From contig NZ_JBDFMH010000001.1 in NCBI RefSeq assembly GCF_047238125.1, positions 1,674,001 to 1,738,000 on the forward strand: a stretch of DNA of 64,000 bases, in the 5' to 3' direction. Below, piece after piece: positions 25,499 through 34,676 of the stretch. This DNA is from JBDFMH01 sp047238125. Lineage in GTDB: Bacteria > Pseudomonadota > Alphaproteobacteria > Sphingomonadales > Sphingomonadaceae. Position numbers and translations under genes: made by a program. Within the stretch, counting starts at the first letter, position 1. Each line of letters begins with the position of its first letter. Under the pieces are notes generated by a model, which did not search any database, had not been told where the DNA came from, and saw only the letters and a list, made by a program, of their open reading frames with translations.

Positions 25499-26556
25499 GC
25501 CGCCTCCCGCCCCGCCAGCACCGCGCGATAGAGATCGAGATGCTGCCGCGCCACCCGCGCCGGATCGAACGCCTCCAGCTGCGGCGCGCCGGCCACGCCG
25601 CGCCGCGCGCCATCGATCGCGATGCGCAAGCCGGGCCCGTCCAGATCGTCGATCAGCGTCAGCCAGCCTGCGCCCACGATCCCCGCCAGTTCGCGATTGG
25701 CCGGCACCTCGATCGCGATCGCCGGCGTGCCCAGTGACAAGGACGAGATCAGCGATCCCGAGTTGAGCAGACCGTCCTGCATCACCAGTGTCACGCCCGC
25801 CGCGGCCACCAGCGCGGCATAGTCGGCATCGCTGAGCTCGCCCAGCTGCACCACAACGCGCGGCGTCCGCTCCGCCAGCGCGGTGATCCGTGCCGCCAGC
25901 GCCGGATCGTAGCAGGCGCCCGCCACCACCAGCCATTCGTCCTCGCGCGCGATCTCGGCGAAGCGGGCGATCGTCTGCTCGATCCGCTTGTAGGGGCGGA
26001 CGATGCCCGCCATTGCCAGCACCGTCGCGCCCGCCGGCACCGCCGCGGGCAGCCCGGCGCCCGTGCCGACCGTCGCATAATGATCGCGATAGTCGGGGTG
26101 GCGGATCACGCGGATCCGATCGGCCAACTCCGGATAGAGCGCTGCCACCTGCGTGGCCGAAATATCGGACATGCACGTCACGCCATCGGCCTGCGCGTAG
26201 ATTTTGGCCAGCCAGCGGTCGACCAGCCGGCCGCGCCGGCCGCCGCTGGCCTCGTGCGGGCGCAGATTGTGCGCGGTCCATACGATCGCGCCGCCCTTGG
26301 CCTTCACTGCGCGGATCCTCAGGTAGAGCGCCAGGAAGCCCAGCCGCATTGCGATCAGGCTGCGCCGCGCGAACCGGCCGAGCGCGATCCCCTCGGCCCA
26401 GTGGATATGCAGGATGGTGTGCGGCCCGCCCTCATTCGGCGCGCGGCCGAAATGCACGGTCGCCCCCAGCGCGCGCAACCCTTCGGCCACGATCGCCAGA
26501 TAGGGGTTCATGCGGACGTCGGGATAGAAGGTCACTTCCGGCGCGGGCGCAGTCAC
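25495..26556 (-). CDS. Glycosyltransferase family 4-like protein
   Basis: 353 residues from GTG 26556, overlapping the GH16 stop (GTGA). GT-B fold: an N-terminal half with FYPDVRMNPYLAIVAEGL, ILHIHWAEG and VWTAHNLRPHEA, and a C-terminal half with LAMAGIVRPYKRIEQTIARF and the late LLNSGSLISSLSLGTPAIAI region. It resembles mannosyl- or glucosyltransferases of exopolysaccharide loci. Donor and acceptor are unknown. Confidence 0.87.
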   Translation of the reverse strand: MTAPAPEVTFYPDVRMNPYLAIVAEGLRALGATVHFGRAPNEGGPHTILHIHWAEGIALGRFARRSLIAMRLGFLALYLRIRAVKAKGGAIVWTAHNLRPHEASGGRRGRLVDRWLAKIYAQADGVTCMSDISATQVAALYPELADRIRVIRHPDYRDHYATVGTGAGLPAAVPAGATVLAMAGIVRPYKRIEQTIARFAEIAREDEWLVVAGACYDPALAARITALAERTPRVVVQLGELSDADYAALVAAAGVTLVMQDGLLNSGSLISSLSLGTPAIAIEVPANRELAGIVGAGWLTLIDDLDGPGLRIAIDGARRGVAGAPQLEAFDPARVARQHLDLYRAVLAGREAA

Positions 26557-27524
26557 GGCCTGGGCGCCTCCGCAGGCGTCGCCAGCCGATAGGCCACCAC
26601 ATGGTCGATCTGCATGCGCACCGGCAATTGGGTGGTCGCATCGATGGCACCGCCATAAGCGCCGCCCAGCGCCAGGTTCAGCAGCATGTAAAGCTTCTGG
26701 TCGGTAGTCGGCGGGGCCGCCATCGTGCCCACCGGCACGCGGTCGATATAGAAGGTGATCCGGTCCGCCTCCACCAATGCGCCGTAATTATGCATCTCGG
26801 ACGTGGCGGTCGCCACCGTCTGCTTGCACGCGGCATAGCGGTGCGCATCGCTGCCGGCGGCGCCATAATGAACGGTCTGGTTGACCGTCATCGGCTCACG
26901 CCCCTTCATCTCTATGATGTCGATCTCGGGATAGGGGCGCTTCACATTTTCCGGCAGCAGCCAAAAGGCGGGCCATACGCCCTGCCCCGCCGGCATCCGG
27001 CCGCGCATTTCGAAATAGCCATAGGCCTGTGTGAACGACCGCCGTGTCGTCAGCAGACCGGATGTGTAGCGCTGCCCGTAGAGGAACGGCAGCGCGGCGT
27101 CGGGGGCCTTGTCGCCGGTGATCGTCAGCCGGCCGTCCGCCACCGAGAATGGGTCGATCCCCAGCCCCGCCTTGCCGCTGCCGGGATAGCGGCGATCGAC
27201 ATAGATCTGCTGCTCCTTGTTGCCCGCCAGCCAGCGCTTGACGGGCCAGTCGTAGCGCCCGTCGAAATGCGGTTCCCAGCGCGCAGGCTCGGGATAACGA
27301 TCGAACGTCTCGACGAAGCTGCGTTCCAGCCGCACGGTGCGATCGGTCGCATCGGGGGCGATGCATTGCAGCGTCACGGCATCGGTCGCCGCGGGCAGAT
27401 CCAGCCGCTCGGGCAGGCTGTCCAGCTGTGGCGCTGCCGTCGCATTGGAACAGGCGGTGCTGATCGCCGCCGCGATCGCCAGCGACGCCGCCATCCGGGC
27501 CGGCCGTTTGGGACGAGCAGGCAT
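26553..27524 (-). CDS. GH16 family lipoprotein glycanase
   Basis: 323 residues; ATG 27524 follows TTGGAG. The lipoprotein signal ends in ISTAC (Cys25). GH16 domain from about residue 70, with GLLTTRRSFTQAYGYFEMRG, WPAFWLLP and the catalytic motif EIDIIEM (Glu200, Asp202, Glu205). It should cut beta-glucans or the locus's own exopolysaccharide in the periplasm or at the outer membrane, like ExoK-type chain-length glycanases. It is the first gene of a five-gene overlapping operon (GH16, GT4, GT2, flippase, GT2). Confidence 0.92.
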   Translation of the reverse strand: MPARPKRPARMAASLAIAAAISTACSNATAAPQLDSLPERLDLPAATDAVTLQCIAPDATDRTVRLERSFVETFDRYPEPARWEPHFDGRYDWPVKRWLAGNKEQQIYVDRRYPGSGKAGLGIDPFSVADGRLTITGDKAPDAALPFLYGQRYTSGLLTTRRSFTQAYGYFEMRGRMPAGQGVWPAFWLLPENVKRPYPEIDIIEMKGREPMTVNQTVHYGAAGSDAHRYAACKQTVATATSEMHNYGALVEADRITFYIDRVPVGTMAAPPTTDQKLYMLLNLALGGAYGGAIDATTQLPVRMQIDHVVAYRLATPAEAPRP

Positions 27525-27908
27525 CTTGACTCCAATTGCGACAGGCGGTGGACCCGCCGCCGCCTGCTAACCCACAGGCCTTTACGTTGCAACTGCGAAC
27601 ATGATGAACCACAGTGCCGCCTCCGAAATTGACGCTGGCAGCCCGCTCTTGCATCCTATTTCGGAAAGAATGGCATATCTTAATCTCTTCAGCTGATGAA
27701 ATCACACCATGTCACTAAGAATAACCCGCTCACTTCCGAGCATCGGTTCAATCGCTTCTCCGGTCATGATCGTGTGTTTAGGGCAGACCGGCCTCCTGTC
27801 GGCGTCAACCATTAATATTCATCCTTTATGATGCATCGCACAACATAATTGACAATCCAATGCCGATATGATTGATCCGCTGCGAACCGGCAGTTTGCGG
27901 AGACGGAC
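27525..27908. other. Divergent intergenic region of the exopolysaccharide locus
   Basis: 384 bp between the minus operon starting at 27524 and the plus operon starting at 27909. It is clearly more AT-rich than the surroundings, especially 27600-27880. TTGACA at 27849-27854 faces the plus operon; the nearest TATGAT (27867-27872) is only 12 bp away, too close for a normal promoter. I see no open reading frame, RNA gene or strong inverted repeat. It must hold the promoters of both divergent operons. Confidence 0.7.
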
Positions 27909-29099
27909 GTGAATCACGTGGCAGATCTGTCGGGCCAGGCGGCCACGCCGGCCTTAGCGGTGCCGCCGCTGTTCGCGCCGCCTGCGCTCACCATCGTCGT
28001 CCCCAGCTTCAACGAACGCGCCAATGTCGAACCGCTGGTCGCCGCGGTGCGCGATGCCATGGGCGATGTTCCGTGGGAAATGATCGTCGTCGATGACGAC
28101 AGCCCCGATCGCACGTTCGACGAGGTGCGCCGTGTCGCCCAGTCCGAACCGCGCGTGCGCTGCCTGCGTCGGATCGGCCGGCGCGGACTGTCGTCCGCGG
28201 TGATCGAAGGCGCGCTTGGCGCCAATGCCGATGTGATCGCGGTAATGGATGCCGATTTCCAGCATGACGAGCGCATCCTGCCGAAGATGCTGGCCAAGCT
28301 GCGCGACGAGCAGTGCGATCTGGTCGTTGCCACCCGCTATGCCGGCGGCGGCGGGGTCGGCGAATGGGACGAGAAGCGCCAGAAGATGAGCGATCTCGCC
28401 ACCCGGATGAGCCGCCTGATCGTCGGCGATCAGACCAGCGATCCGATGAGCGGCTTCTTCATGGTCCGCCGCAGCGCCTTCACCAACGCGATCTACGGCC
28501 TTTCGCAGCAGGGCTACAAGATCCTGCTCGACATCATCAGTTCGTCGCCGCACCCGCTGAAGATCGGTGAAGTGCCCTATACTTTCCGCGACCGGCGCGA
28601 GGGCGAGAGCAAGATCAGCCTCACCGTGCTGGCGGAATTCGCGTATCTGCTGATCGAGAAGCTGACCCGCGGGCTGATCCCGGGCCGTTTCGTGCTGTTC
28701 GCCGCGGTCGGCGGGCTTGGCCTGTTCGTCCACATGGCGATCCTGTTCGCAGGCAAGTCGGCAGGCTTCGGCTTCCTGACCGCACAGTCGCTGGCCATCA
28801 TGGGCGCGATGATCTTCAACTTCACGCTGAACAACGAAGTCACCTATCGGGATCGCCGGCTGGTCGGCCACCGCTTCTTCGTTGGTCTCGCCATCTTCTG
28901 CATCGTCTGCAGCATCGGCGCGGTCGCCAATGTCGGCGTGGCGGATCTGGCAATTCAGCGGTTCAACAGCTGGTCGATCGCCGGCATCGTCGGCGCGCTG
29001 ATGGGGGCCGTGTTCAACTTCGGCGCCGCCAGCAGCCTGGTATGGAACCGGAAGCGCAAGCGCGTGGCCGCCACGGATACGGTCGAGACGGTCGCTTGA
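27909..29099 (+). CDS. DPM1-type GT2 glycosyltransferase fused to a GtrA-like domain
   Basis: 396 residues from GTG 27909. The N-terminal GT-A domain (about 28-260) has VVPSFNERANVEPLV, VVDDDSPDRT, VMDADFQHDERILP and MSGFFMVRRSAF, the pattern of polyprenyl-phosphate-sugar synthases. The C-terminal part (about 265-385) is a four-helix GtrA-like membrane domain (VLFAAVGGLGLFVHMAILF, FTLNNEVTYRDRR). Such fusions make and perhaps flip a polyprenyl-phosphate sugar for GT-C enzymes, and the next gene is a GT-C protein coupled by TTGA. Confidence 0.93.
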   Translation: MNHVADLSGQAATPALAVPPLFAPPALTIVVPSFNERANVEPLVAAVRDAMGDVPWEMIVVDDDSPDRTFDEVRRVAQSEPRVRCLRRIGRRGLSSAVIEGALGANADVIAVMDADFQHDERILPKMLAKLRDEQCDLVVATRYAGGGGVGEWDEKRQKMSDLATRMSRLIVGDQTSDPMSGFFMVRRSAFTNAIYGLSQQGYKILLDIISSSPHPLKIGEVPYTFRDRREGESKISLTVLAEFAYLLIEKLTRGLIPGRFVLFAAVGGLGLFVHMAILFAGKSAGFGFLTAQSLAIMGAMIFNFTLNNEVTYRDRRLVGHRFFVGLAIFCIVCSIGAVANVGVADLAIQRFNSWSIAGIVGALMGAVFNFGAASSLVWNRKRKRVAATDTVETVA

Positions 29100-30565
29100 C
29101 GCCAGCGAACGGCGCGGCCCCGGCGATCCGCGCTTGGCCTTGGCTGCTGGCGATCCTCGCGATCGCGATCGCGGCGCGGCTGGTCGATATCGGCTATTCG
29201 CTGTGGACCGACGAGATCGCCTCGCTGAAGTTCGCCGAACGGCCGCTGGCGCTGCTCTGGTCGGACTGGATGCTGCGGGAAACCAATCCGCCGCTTTACT
29301 ACACCATGCTCAAGGGCTGGCAGGCACTGTTCGGGCCGACCGATCTCGCGGCACGGCTGCTGTCGGTCGTGGTCGGACTGGCGGGGATCCCGCTCGTTTA
29401 TCTGATCGCGAAGGCAGCTGGCGGGGCGCGGGCCGGTCTCGTCGCCGCCGCACTGCTAGCTGTCTCGCAACAGCATGTCCTCTACAGCCAGCAGGTCCGC
29501 GGCTATATCTTGCTGCACGGTGCCGCGCTGACCGCGATCTGGGGCGCGCAGCTTTTCCTCCGCGCGACCGATACACGATCCCGCAGCGATGCGATCGGTG
29601 TGGCGATCTATATCTCGGGCTGCACCCTCGCGACCTATGCCCATACCACCGGCGTGCTTGTGCCGATCGCGATCAGCTTCGGTATGTTCGCCTGGCTGCT
29701 CTGGCAGCGCAAGCCGCTGCGATTCCTCCTGATCTGGGCGGCGGCGAACCTGGTCGTGCTGATCGCCTGGGGCTGGTGGGGTCGCATCTCCTATCTCCAG
29801 GCGATGGCTCCCAAGACGATCTCGTGGATCGAGCCTACGACGTTGCCGGTGGCGCTGAAGGCCAGCGTGCAGACGCTGATCCCCTGGCAGATCGGTTGGG
29901 GCCGGCTGATCTCGCTGCCGCTTGCGCTGATCGCCTTTCTGGCGGGCTGCTGGCGGCTGCGCGGCACGCCCGGCCTGCTGCTGCCGCTGGTCGTGCTGCT
30001 GGCGGGCGCGCTGCTAATGGCGATGAGCCTGGTGACGCCCGTGTTCCTGCCGCGCACGATCTTCTGGGCGTCCGGTCCGTTCGTCGCGATCGTCGCGATC
30101 GGCATCTGCGGCATTGCGGACCGGCGACTGTTCGCGGCGGCGCTGGCCGTCGCGCTCGCGCTCAGCACCTGGGGGCTGGTCGCTTGGGCGCATCGGCCCG
30201 ACGATGGCTGGCGCACGGCAGTGGAGACGATCCGCACGCGCGATCCCGATGCACTGGTGATGGTGCAGGGCAAGGGCATGATGTTCATGCTCCGCCACTA
30301 TTGCCCACCGGATGCCTGCGCGCTGCGCCTGCGTACCGTGCCCATGCCGGAAACCTGGCCCGCCGATTTCCCGGTGGATGGCACGATCACGGAAATACAG
30401 GCGCAGGCGCTGCTGCAATACGAAGGCGACGCCTTCGTGGTCGGGCGTGGGCGGCCCGATACGGTGCCCGGGCTGGCCGCCGCCGGCCGCCCGGTGGGGC
30501 GTGCCGAGATCCAGCCGGATAACGACCAGCGTCTGTTCGTCACGCGCTGGCAGGCGATACGCTAG
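29096..30565 (+). CDS. GT-C family membrane glycosyltransferase (GT39/GT83-like)
   Basis: 489 residues if it starts at TTG 29096, overlapping the previous stop (TTGA); no ATG is available near the natural N-terminus. About ten to twelve membrane helices; the first periplasmic loop has the conserved acidic pair and Pro motif YSLWTDEIASLKFAERPL and RETNPPLYYTMLKGW, typical of PMT_2/ArnT-like enzymes using polyprenyl-phosphate sugars. A C-terminal soluble part (about 375-489) is periplasmic. It is paired with the DPM-GtrA protein that probably supplies its donor, so side-chain decoration of a glycan outside the membrane is likely. Confidence 0.87.
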   Translation: MTPANGAAPAIRAWPWLLAILAIAIAARLVDIGYSLWTDEIASLKFAERPLALLWSDWMLRETNPPLYYTMLKGWQALFGPTDLAARLLSVVVGLAGIPLVYLIAKAAGGARAGLVAAALLAVSQQHVLYSQQVRGYILLHGAALTAIWGAQLFLRATDTRSRSDAIGVAIYISGCTLATYAHTTGVLVPIAISFGMFAWLLWQRKPLRFLLIWAAANLVVLIAWGWWGRISYLQAMAPKTISWIEPTTLPVALKASVQTLIPWQIGWGRLISLPLALIAFLAGCWRLRGTPGLLLPLVVLLAGALLMAMSLVTPVFLPRTIFWASGPFVAIVAIGICGIADRRLFAAALAVALALSTWGLVAWAHRPDDGWRTAVETIRTRDPDALVMVQGKGMMFMLRHYCPPDACALRLRTVPMPETWPADFPVDGTITEIQAQALLQYEGDAFVVGRGRPDTVPGLAAAGRPVGRAEIQPDNDQRLFVTRWQAIR

Positions 30566-30606
30566 CGATTGCCGCACCACCCCCCGCACCCTAGATGACG
30601 GTCGGC

Positions 30607-31896
30607 ATGGATCGACCGCCCCACCCTTTCCGCTTTCGCGATTTCCGCAGCTATTTTGCGGCGCGCCTTGCGACCACGCTCGCCCAGAACGCCATGGTCG
30701 TCGTCATCGGCTGGCAGGTCTATGATATCGCGCGGCGGACGATGGGCACCCGCGATGCGGCGCTCCAGCTCGGCCTGATCGGCGTCGTCCAGTTCGTGCC
30801 CCTGTTGCTGCTCACCCTGGTCGTCGGGTGGACGGCGGACAGGATCGATCGCCGTTGGATCGCGCGCACGGCAGTGCTGCTCGAAGCCGGATGCGCGGCC
30901 ACCCTCGCCTGGACGACCTATGCGGGCACCGAGACGCTGACCACGCTGTTCGTCGTCGCCGCGCTGCTCGGCGTCAGCCGCGCCTTCGCCAGCCCTGCGC
31001 TGCAGGCGCTCGCCCCCAATCTCGTGCCGCCCGCGGTCCTGCCCAGCGCGATCGCGATGTCGTCGATCGCGTGGCAGGTCGGCGCGATCTTCGGTCCTGC
31101 CAGCGGCGGCTTCCTTTACGCGATCGATCCCGCCACGCCATATTTCGTCGCGTCCACCCTGTTTGCGATCGCGTTCGTCGCTCTGCTGCTTATCCGCCCG
31201 GTCGCCGTCACCACGCTCGATCGCAAGGGCAACCCCTGGGCGCAGATGGTCGAAGGCCTGTCCTATGTCCGCCGCAACCGGCTGGTGCTCGGCGCGCTTT
31301 CGCTCGATCTGTTCGCGGTGCTCCTGGGCGGGGCGACGGCGATGCTGCCGATCTACGCGCGCGATCTGCTTGCCGTGGGCCCGCAAGGGCTCGGCCTGCT
31401 GCGGCTGTCGCCCGCGATCGGCGCGGTGCTGGTTGCCGCCTGGTTCTCGTTCAATCCGCTGCGCCGCGATGTCGGCCCCAAGCTGCTGGTCGCGGTGGCG
31501 ATCTTCGGCGGCGCGACGGTGGGCTTCGGCTTATCTCCGTTCCTGCCGGGCGGGCTTGGCATCGCGCTCGGCTGCCTGGCGCTGCTGGGCGCGGCCGACA
31601 TGGTCTCGGTCTATGTCCGCCAGTCGTTGATCCAGCTGCACACCCCCGATGCGATGCGCGGCCGCGTCGGCGCGGTCTCAACCCTCTTCATCTCGGGATC
31701 GAATGAGCTGGGCGAGGCCGAATCGGGCTTCCTCGCCGCCGCGATCGGCCCGGTCGCCGCGGTCGTCGGCGGCGGTATCGGCGCGATCCTGATCGCGGTC
31801 CTGTGGAGCCGATGGTTTCCCGAACTCGTCGCAGCGCGTAGTTTCGATCCACCCCAGACCCTTGAAGATGCCCCCGGACAGGAGAAAGCGACATGA
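30607..31896 (+). CDS. MFS transporter (EntS/MFS_3 type)
   Basis: 429 residues from ATG 30607 (ATG 30595 adds four residues). Twelve hydrophobic helices; the A-motif-like loop is GWTADRIDRRWIAR. HPFRFRDFRSYFAARL at the N-terminus and TPDAMRGRVGAVSTLFISGS in the second half are typical of the MFS_3 exporters related to the enterobactin exporter EntS. The substrate is unknown. It overlaps the following cysK start (ATGA). Confidence 0.9.
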   Translation: MDRPPHPFRFRDFRSYFAARLATTLAQNAMVVVIGWQVYDIARRTMGTRDAALQLGLIGVVQFVPLLLLTLVVGWTADRIDRRWIARTAVLLEAGCAATLAWTTYAGTETLTTLFVVAALLGVSRAFASPALQALAPNLVPPAVLPSAIAMSSIAWQVGAIFGPASGGFLYAIDPATPYFVASTLFAIAFVALLLIRPVAVTTLDRKGNPWAQMVEGLSYVRRNRLVLGALSLDLFAVLLGGATAMLPIYARDLLAVGPQGLGLLRLSPAIGAVLVAAWFSFNPLRRDVGPKLLVAVAIFGGATVGFGLSPFLPGGLGIALGCLALLGAADMVSVYVRQSLIQLHTPDAMRGRVGAVSTLFISGSNELGEAESGFLAAAIGPVAAVVGGGIGAILIAVLWSRWFPELVAARSFDPPQTLEDAPGQEKAT

Positions 31897-32810
31897 AGGC
31901 CGCCTCGATTCTCGAAACGATCGGCAATACTCCGCATATCCGCATCAACCGGTTGTTCGGCGCCGATGCCCAAGTGTGGGTGAAGTCGGAACGATCCAAT
32001 CCCGGCGGGTCGATCAAGGACCGCATCGCGCTGGCGATGATCGAGGATGCCGAACGCTCGGGCAAGCTGCAGCCGGGCGGTACCATCGTGGAGCCGACAT
32101 CGGGCAACACCGGCATCGGGCTGGCGATGGTCGCCGCGGTCAAGGGCTACAAGCTGGTGCTGGTCATGCCCGAATCGATGTCGATCGAACGGCGCAGGCT
32201 GATGCTGGCCTATGGTGCCAGCTTCGATCTCACGCCGCGGGAAAAGGGCATGAAAGGCGCGATCGAGCGCGCGATCGAGCTGGTCGAACAGACGCCGGGC
32301 GCCTGGATGCCACAGCAGTTCGAGAACCCGGCCAATATCGATGTCCATATCCGCACGACCGGGCCGGAGATCTTGGCCGATTTCGCGGATGCCCCGCTCG
32401 ACATGCTGGTGACCGGCGTCGGCACCGGCGGCCACATCACCGGGGTGGCCCAGCATCTGAAGCAGGCCTGGCCCGATCTGAAGATCTTCGCGGTCGAGCC
32501 CACGCTTTCGCCCGTGATTTCAGGCGGGCAGCCCGGCCCGCACCCGATCCAGGGCATCGGCGCCGGCTTCGTTCCCGCCAATCTCCACACCCAGCTGCTT
32601 GATGGCGTCGTGCAGGTCGATCCCGCCGATGCGAAGGATATGGCGCGCCGGGCCGCGCGCGAGGAAGGGATGCTGGTCGGCATTTCGTCCGGCGCGACGC
32701 TCGCCGCGATCGCCGCCAAGCTGAAGGATGAACCCAGCGCGCGCGTGCTGGGCTTCAACTACGACACCGGCGAACGCTATCTCTCGGTCCCCGATTTTCT
32801 GCCCGAATAG
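31893..32810 (+). CDS. cysK: Cysteine synthase A
   Basis: 305 residues, coupled to the MFS gene by ATGA. PLP enzyme making cysteine from O-acetylserine and sulfide. The PLP lysine is in SNPGGSIKDRIAL; the substrate loop is PTSGNTGIGLAMV; TGVGTGGHITGV is the phosphate-binding loop; and GISSGATLAA lies near the end. It is full length for the family. A strong terminator follows about 70 bp later. Confidence 0.95.
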   Translation: MKAASILETIGNTPHIRINRLFGADAQVWVKSERSNPGGSIKDRIALAMIEDAERSGKLQPGGTIVEPTSGNTGIGLAMVAAVKGYKLVLVMPESMSIERRRLMLAYGASFDLTPREKGMKGAIERAIELVEQTPGAWMPQQFENPANIDVHIRTTGPEILADFADAPLDMLVTGVGTGGHITGVAQHLKQAWPDLKIFAVEPTLSPVISGGQPGPHPIQGIGAGFVPANLHTQLLDGVVQVDPADAKDMARRAAREEGMLVGISSGATLAAIAAKLKDEPSARVLGFNYDTGERYLSVPDFLPE

Positions 32811-32882
32811 GGACGACGCGTTGCGCGACGACACTTGCGCCTGCGCGCCGCATCTGCTGTTCTGGAAATCCTGAACCTTGGT

Positions 32883-32916
32883 GGCGCGAGTCTGCATGGC
32901 TCGCGCCCCTTTTTTT
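32883..32916 (+). terminator. Rho-independent terminator after cysK
   Basis: GGCGCGAG (32883-32890) pairs perfectly with CTCGCGCC (32900-32907) across a 9-nt loop, followed by CC and seven T residues. Confidence 0.92.
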
Positions 32917-32926
32917 GGCCAGTTGA

Positions 32927-32971
32927 GATCGTGTGCGATCTTTACAAGATAACAGAAATCCGCACACGATC
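32927..32971. promoter_or_regulatory. Inverted repeat in the aceA upstream region (possible operator)
   Basis: GATCGTGTGCG (32927-32937) is repeated exactly in inverted form as CGCACACGATC (32961-32971), separated by 23 nt of AT-rich sequence. It lies about 95-140 bp upstream of the isocitrate lyase start and 10 bp after the cysK terminator. A second perfect palindrome, TGTCGATCGACA, is at 33019-33030. They may be binding sites for the regulator of the glyoxylate shunt; which regulator is unknown. Confidence 0.6.
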
Positions 32972-33064
32972 CTGAACAGTCAGACGCCGTAATAAGCCGG
33001 CTATGAACTGACATGTCTTGTCGATCGACATACAGGCTCACCCATGAACTCGGGGAGTCTTCGA

Positions 33065-34660
33065 ATGAATTATCAGGAACAGATCGCCAAGGCGGGCAAC
33101 CTCATCGGCAGCCATCCCGGCGCTTGGGACGGGATCAGCGCCGAGGCGGTGGCCCGCATGCAGCTGCAGAACCGCTTCCGCTCCGGCTTGGATATCGCGC
33201 GCTACACCGCCGCGATCATGCGCCGCGACATGGCTGCCTATGATGCGGATCCGGCCGCCTACACCCAATCGCTTGGCTGCTGGCACGGTTTCATCGCGCA
33301 GCAGAAGATCATCTCGATCAAGAAGCATTTCGGCACCACCGATCGTCGCTATCTCTACCTCTCGGGCTGGATGGTCGCCGCGCTGCGTTCGGAATTCGGT
33401 CCGCTGCCCGATCAGTCGATGCACGAGAAGACCAGCGTCCCTGCGCTGATCGAGGAGCTCTACACGTTCCTCCGCCAGGCCGACGCTCGCGAGCTGAGCC
33501 TGATGTTCCGCGATCTCGACAAGGCGCGCGACGCGGGCAACGATATCGAGGCGCAGCGCATCCAGCAGGCGATCGACGGCTATCAGACGCATGTCGTGCC
33601 GATCATCGCCGATATCGATGCGGGCTTCGGCAATGCGGAAGCCACCTATCTGCTCGCCAAGAAGATGATCGAGGCCGGCGCCTGCGCGCTCCAGATCGAG
33701 AATCAGGTCTCCGACGAGAAGCAGTGCGGCCACCAAGACGGCAAGGTTACCGTGCCGCACGAGGATTTCGTCGCCAAGATCCGCGCCTGCCGCTACGCCT
33801 TCCTCGAACTGGGGGTCGAGGACGGCATCATCGTCGCGCGCACCGACTCGCTGGGCGCCGGCCTCACCAAGCAGATCGCCTTCAGCCGCGAAGCGGGCGA
33901 CATCGGCGACCAGTATAACGGCTTCCTCGATTGCGAAGAGGTGACCGACCTTTCCACCCTTCGCGGCGACGTGCTGATCGAGCGTGACGGCAAGCTTGTC
34001 CGCCCGAAGCGGCTGCCGTCGAACCTCTATCAGTTCCGCGAGGGCACCGGCGCCGATCGCTGCGTGCTCGATTGCATCAATTCGCTGCAGAACGGCGCCG
34101 ATCTGTTGTGGATCGAGACCGAGAAACCGCACATCGAGCAGATCGCCTCGATGGTGGATCGCATCCGCGACGTCGTGCCCGATGCCAAGCTCGTCTACAA
34201 CAACTCGCCCTCGTTCAACTGGACGCTGAACTTCCGCCAGCAGGTGTTCGATGCCTGGGAAAAGCAGGGTAAGGATCTATCGGCCTATGATCGCGCCCGG
34301 CTGATGTCGGTCGATTATGACGGCACGGAACTGGCCGACGAGGCGGACGAGAGGATCCGCACCTTCCAGAAGGATGCGGCCGCCCGCGCCGGCATCTTCC
34401 ATCATCTGATCACGCTGCCGACCTATCACACCGCCGCGCTCAGCACAGACAATCTGGCCAAGGAATATTTCGGCGAGGCCGGCATGCTGGGCTATGTGAA
34501 GGGCGTGCAGCGCAAGGAGATCCGCGAAGGGATCGCCTGCGTGAAGCACCAGAACATGTCCGGCAGCGACATCGGCGATGATCACAAGGAATATTTCGCC
34601 GGGGAAGCCGCGCTGAAGGCCGGCGGCGCCCACAACACGATGAACCAGTTCGCGGCCTGA
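33065..34660 (+). CDS. aceA: Isocitrate lyase
   Basis: 531 residues from ATG 33065 (GGGAG 7 bp upstream; an in-frame ATG at 33044 lacks a site). It splits isocitrate into succinate and glyoxylate in the glyoxylate shunt. The active-site motif is KQCGH with Cys221; metal-binding IADIDAGFG and NNSPSFNWT are present. Its length, over 500 aa with the long inserted segment, places it in the long class of bacterial isocitrate lyases. No malate synthase gene is in the window. Confidence 0.95.
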   Translation: MNYQEQIAKAGNLIGSHPGAWDGISAEAVARMQLQNRFRSGLDIARYTAAIMRRDMAAYDADPAAYTQSLGCWHGFIAQQKIISIKKHFGTTDRRYLYLSGWMVAALRSEFGPLPDQSMHEKTSVPALIEELYTFLRQADARELSLMFRDLDKARDAGNDIEAQRIQQAIDGYQTHVVPIIADIDAGFGNAEATYLLAKKMIEAGACALQIENQVSDEKQCGHQDGKVTVPHEDFVAKIRACRYAFLELGVEDGIIVARTDSLGAGLTKQIAFSREAGDIGDQYNGFLDCEEVTDLSTLRGDVLIERDGKLVRPKRLPSNLYQFREGTGADRCVLDCINSLQNGADLLWIETEKPHIEQIASMVDRIRDVVPDAKLVYNNSPSFNWTLNFRQQVFDAWEKQGKDLSAYDRARLMSVDYDGTELADEADERIRTFQKDAAARAGIFHHLITLPTYHTAALSTDNLAKEYFGEAGMLGYVKGVQRKEIREGIACVKHQNMSGSDIGDDHKEYFAGEAALKAGGAHNTMNQFAA

Positions 34661-34676
34661 GCTGCGGGAGGGGGGA

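Noticed and set aside
4666..27583. Recurring GTAAAGG upstream of phoR, the polymerase, GH16-RTX and GH16 genes
   Set aside because: About four occurrences of this 7-mer are expected by chance on two strands of this length, and spacing to the starts varies from about 50 to 90 bp. A genome-wide motif search would be needed.
27849..27872. TTGACA/TATGAT promoter before the DPM-GtrA operon
   Set aside because: The spacer is 12 bp, too short for a sigma-70 promoter.
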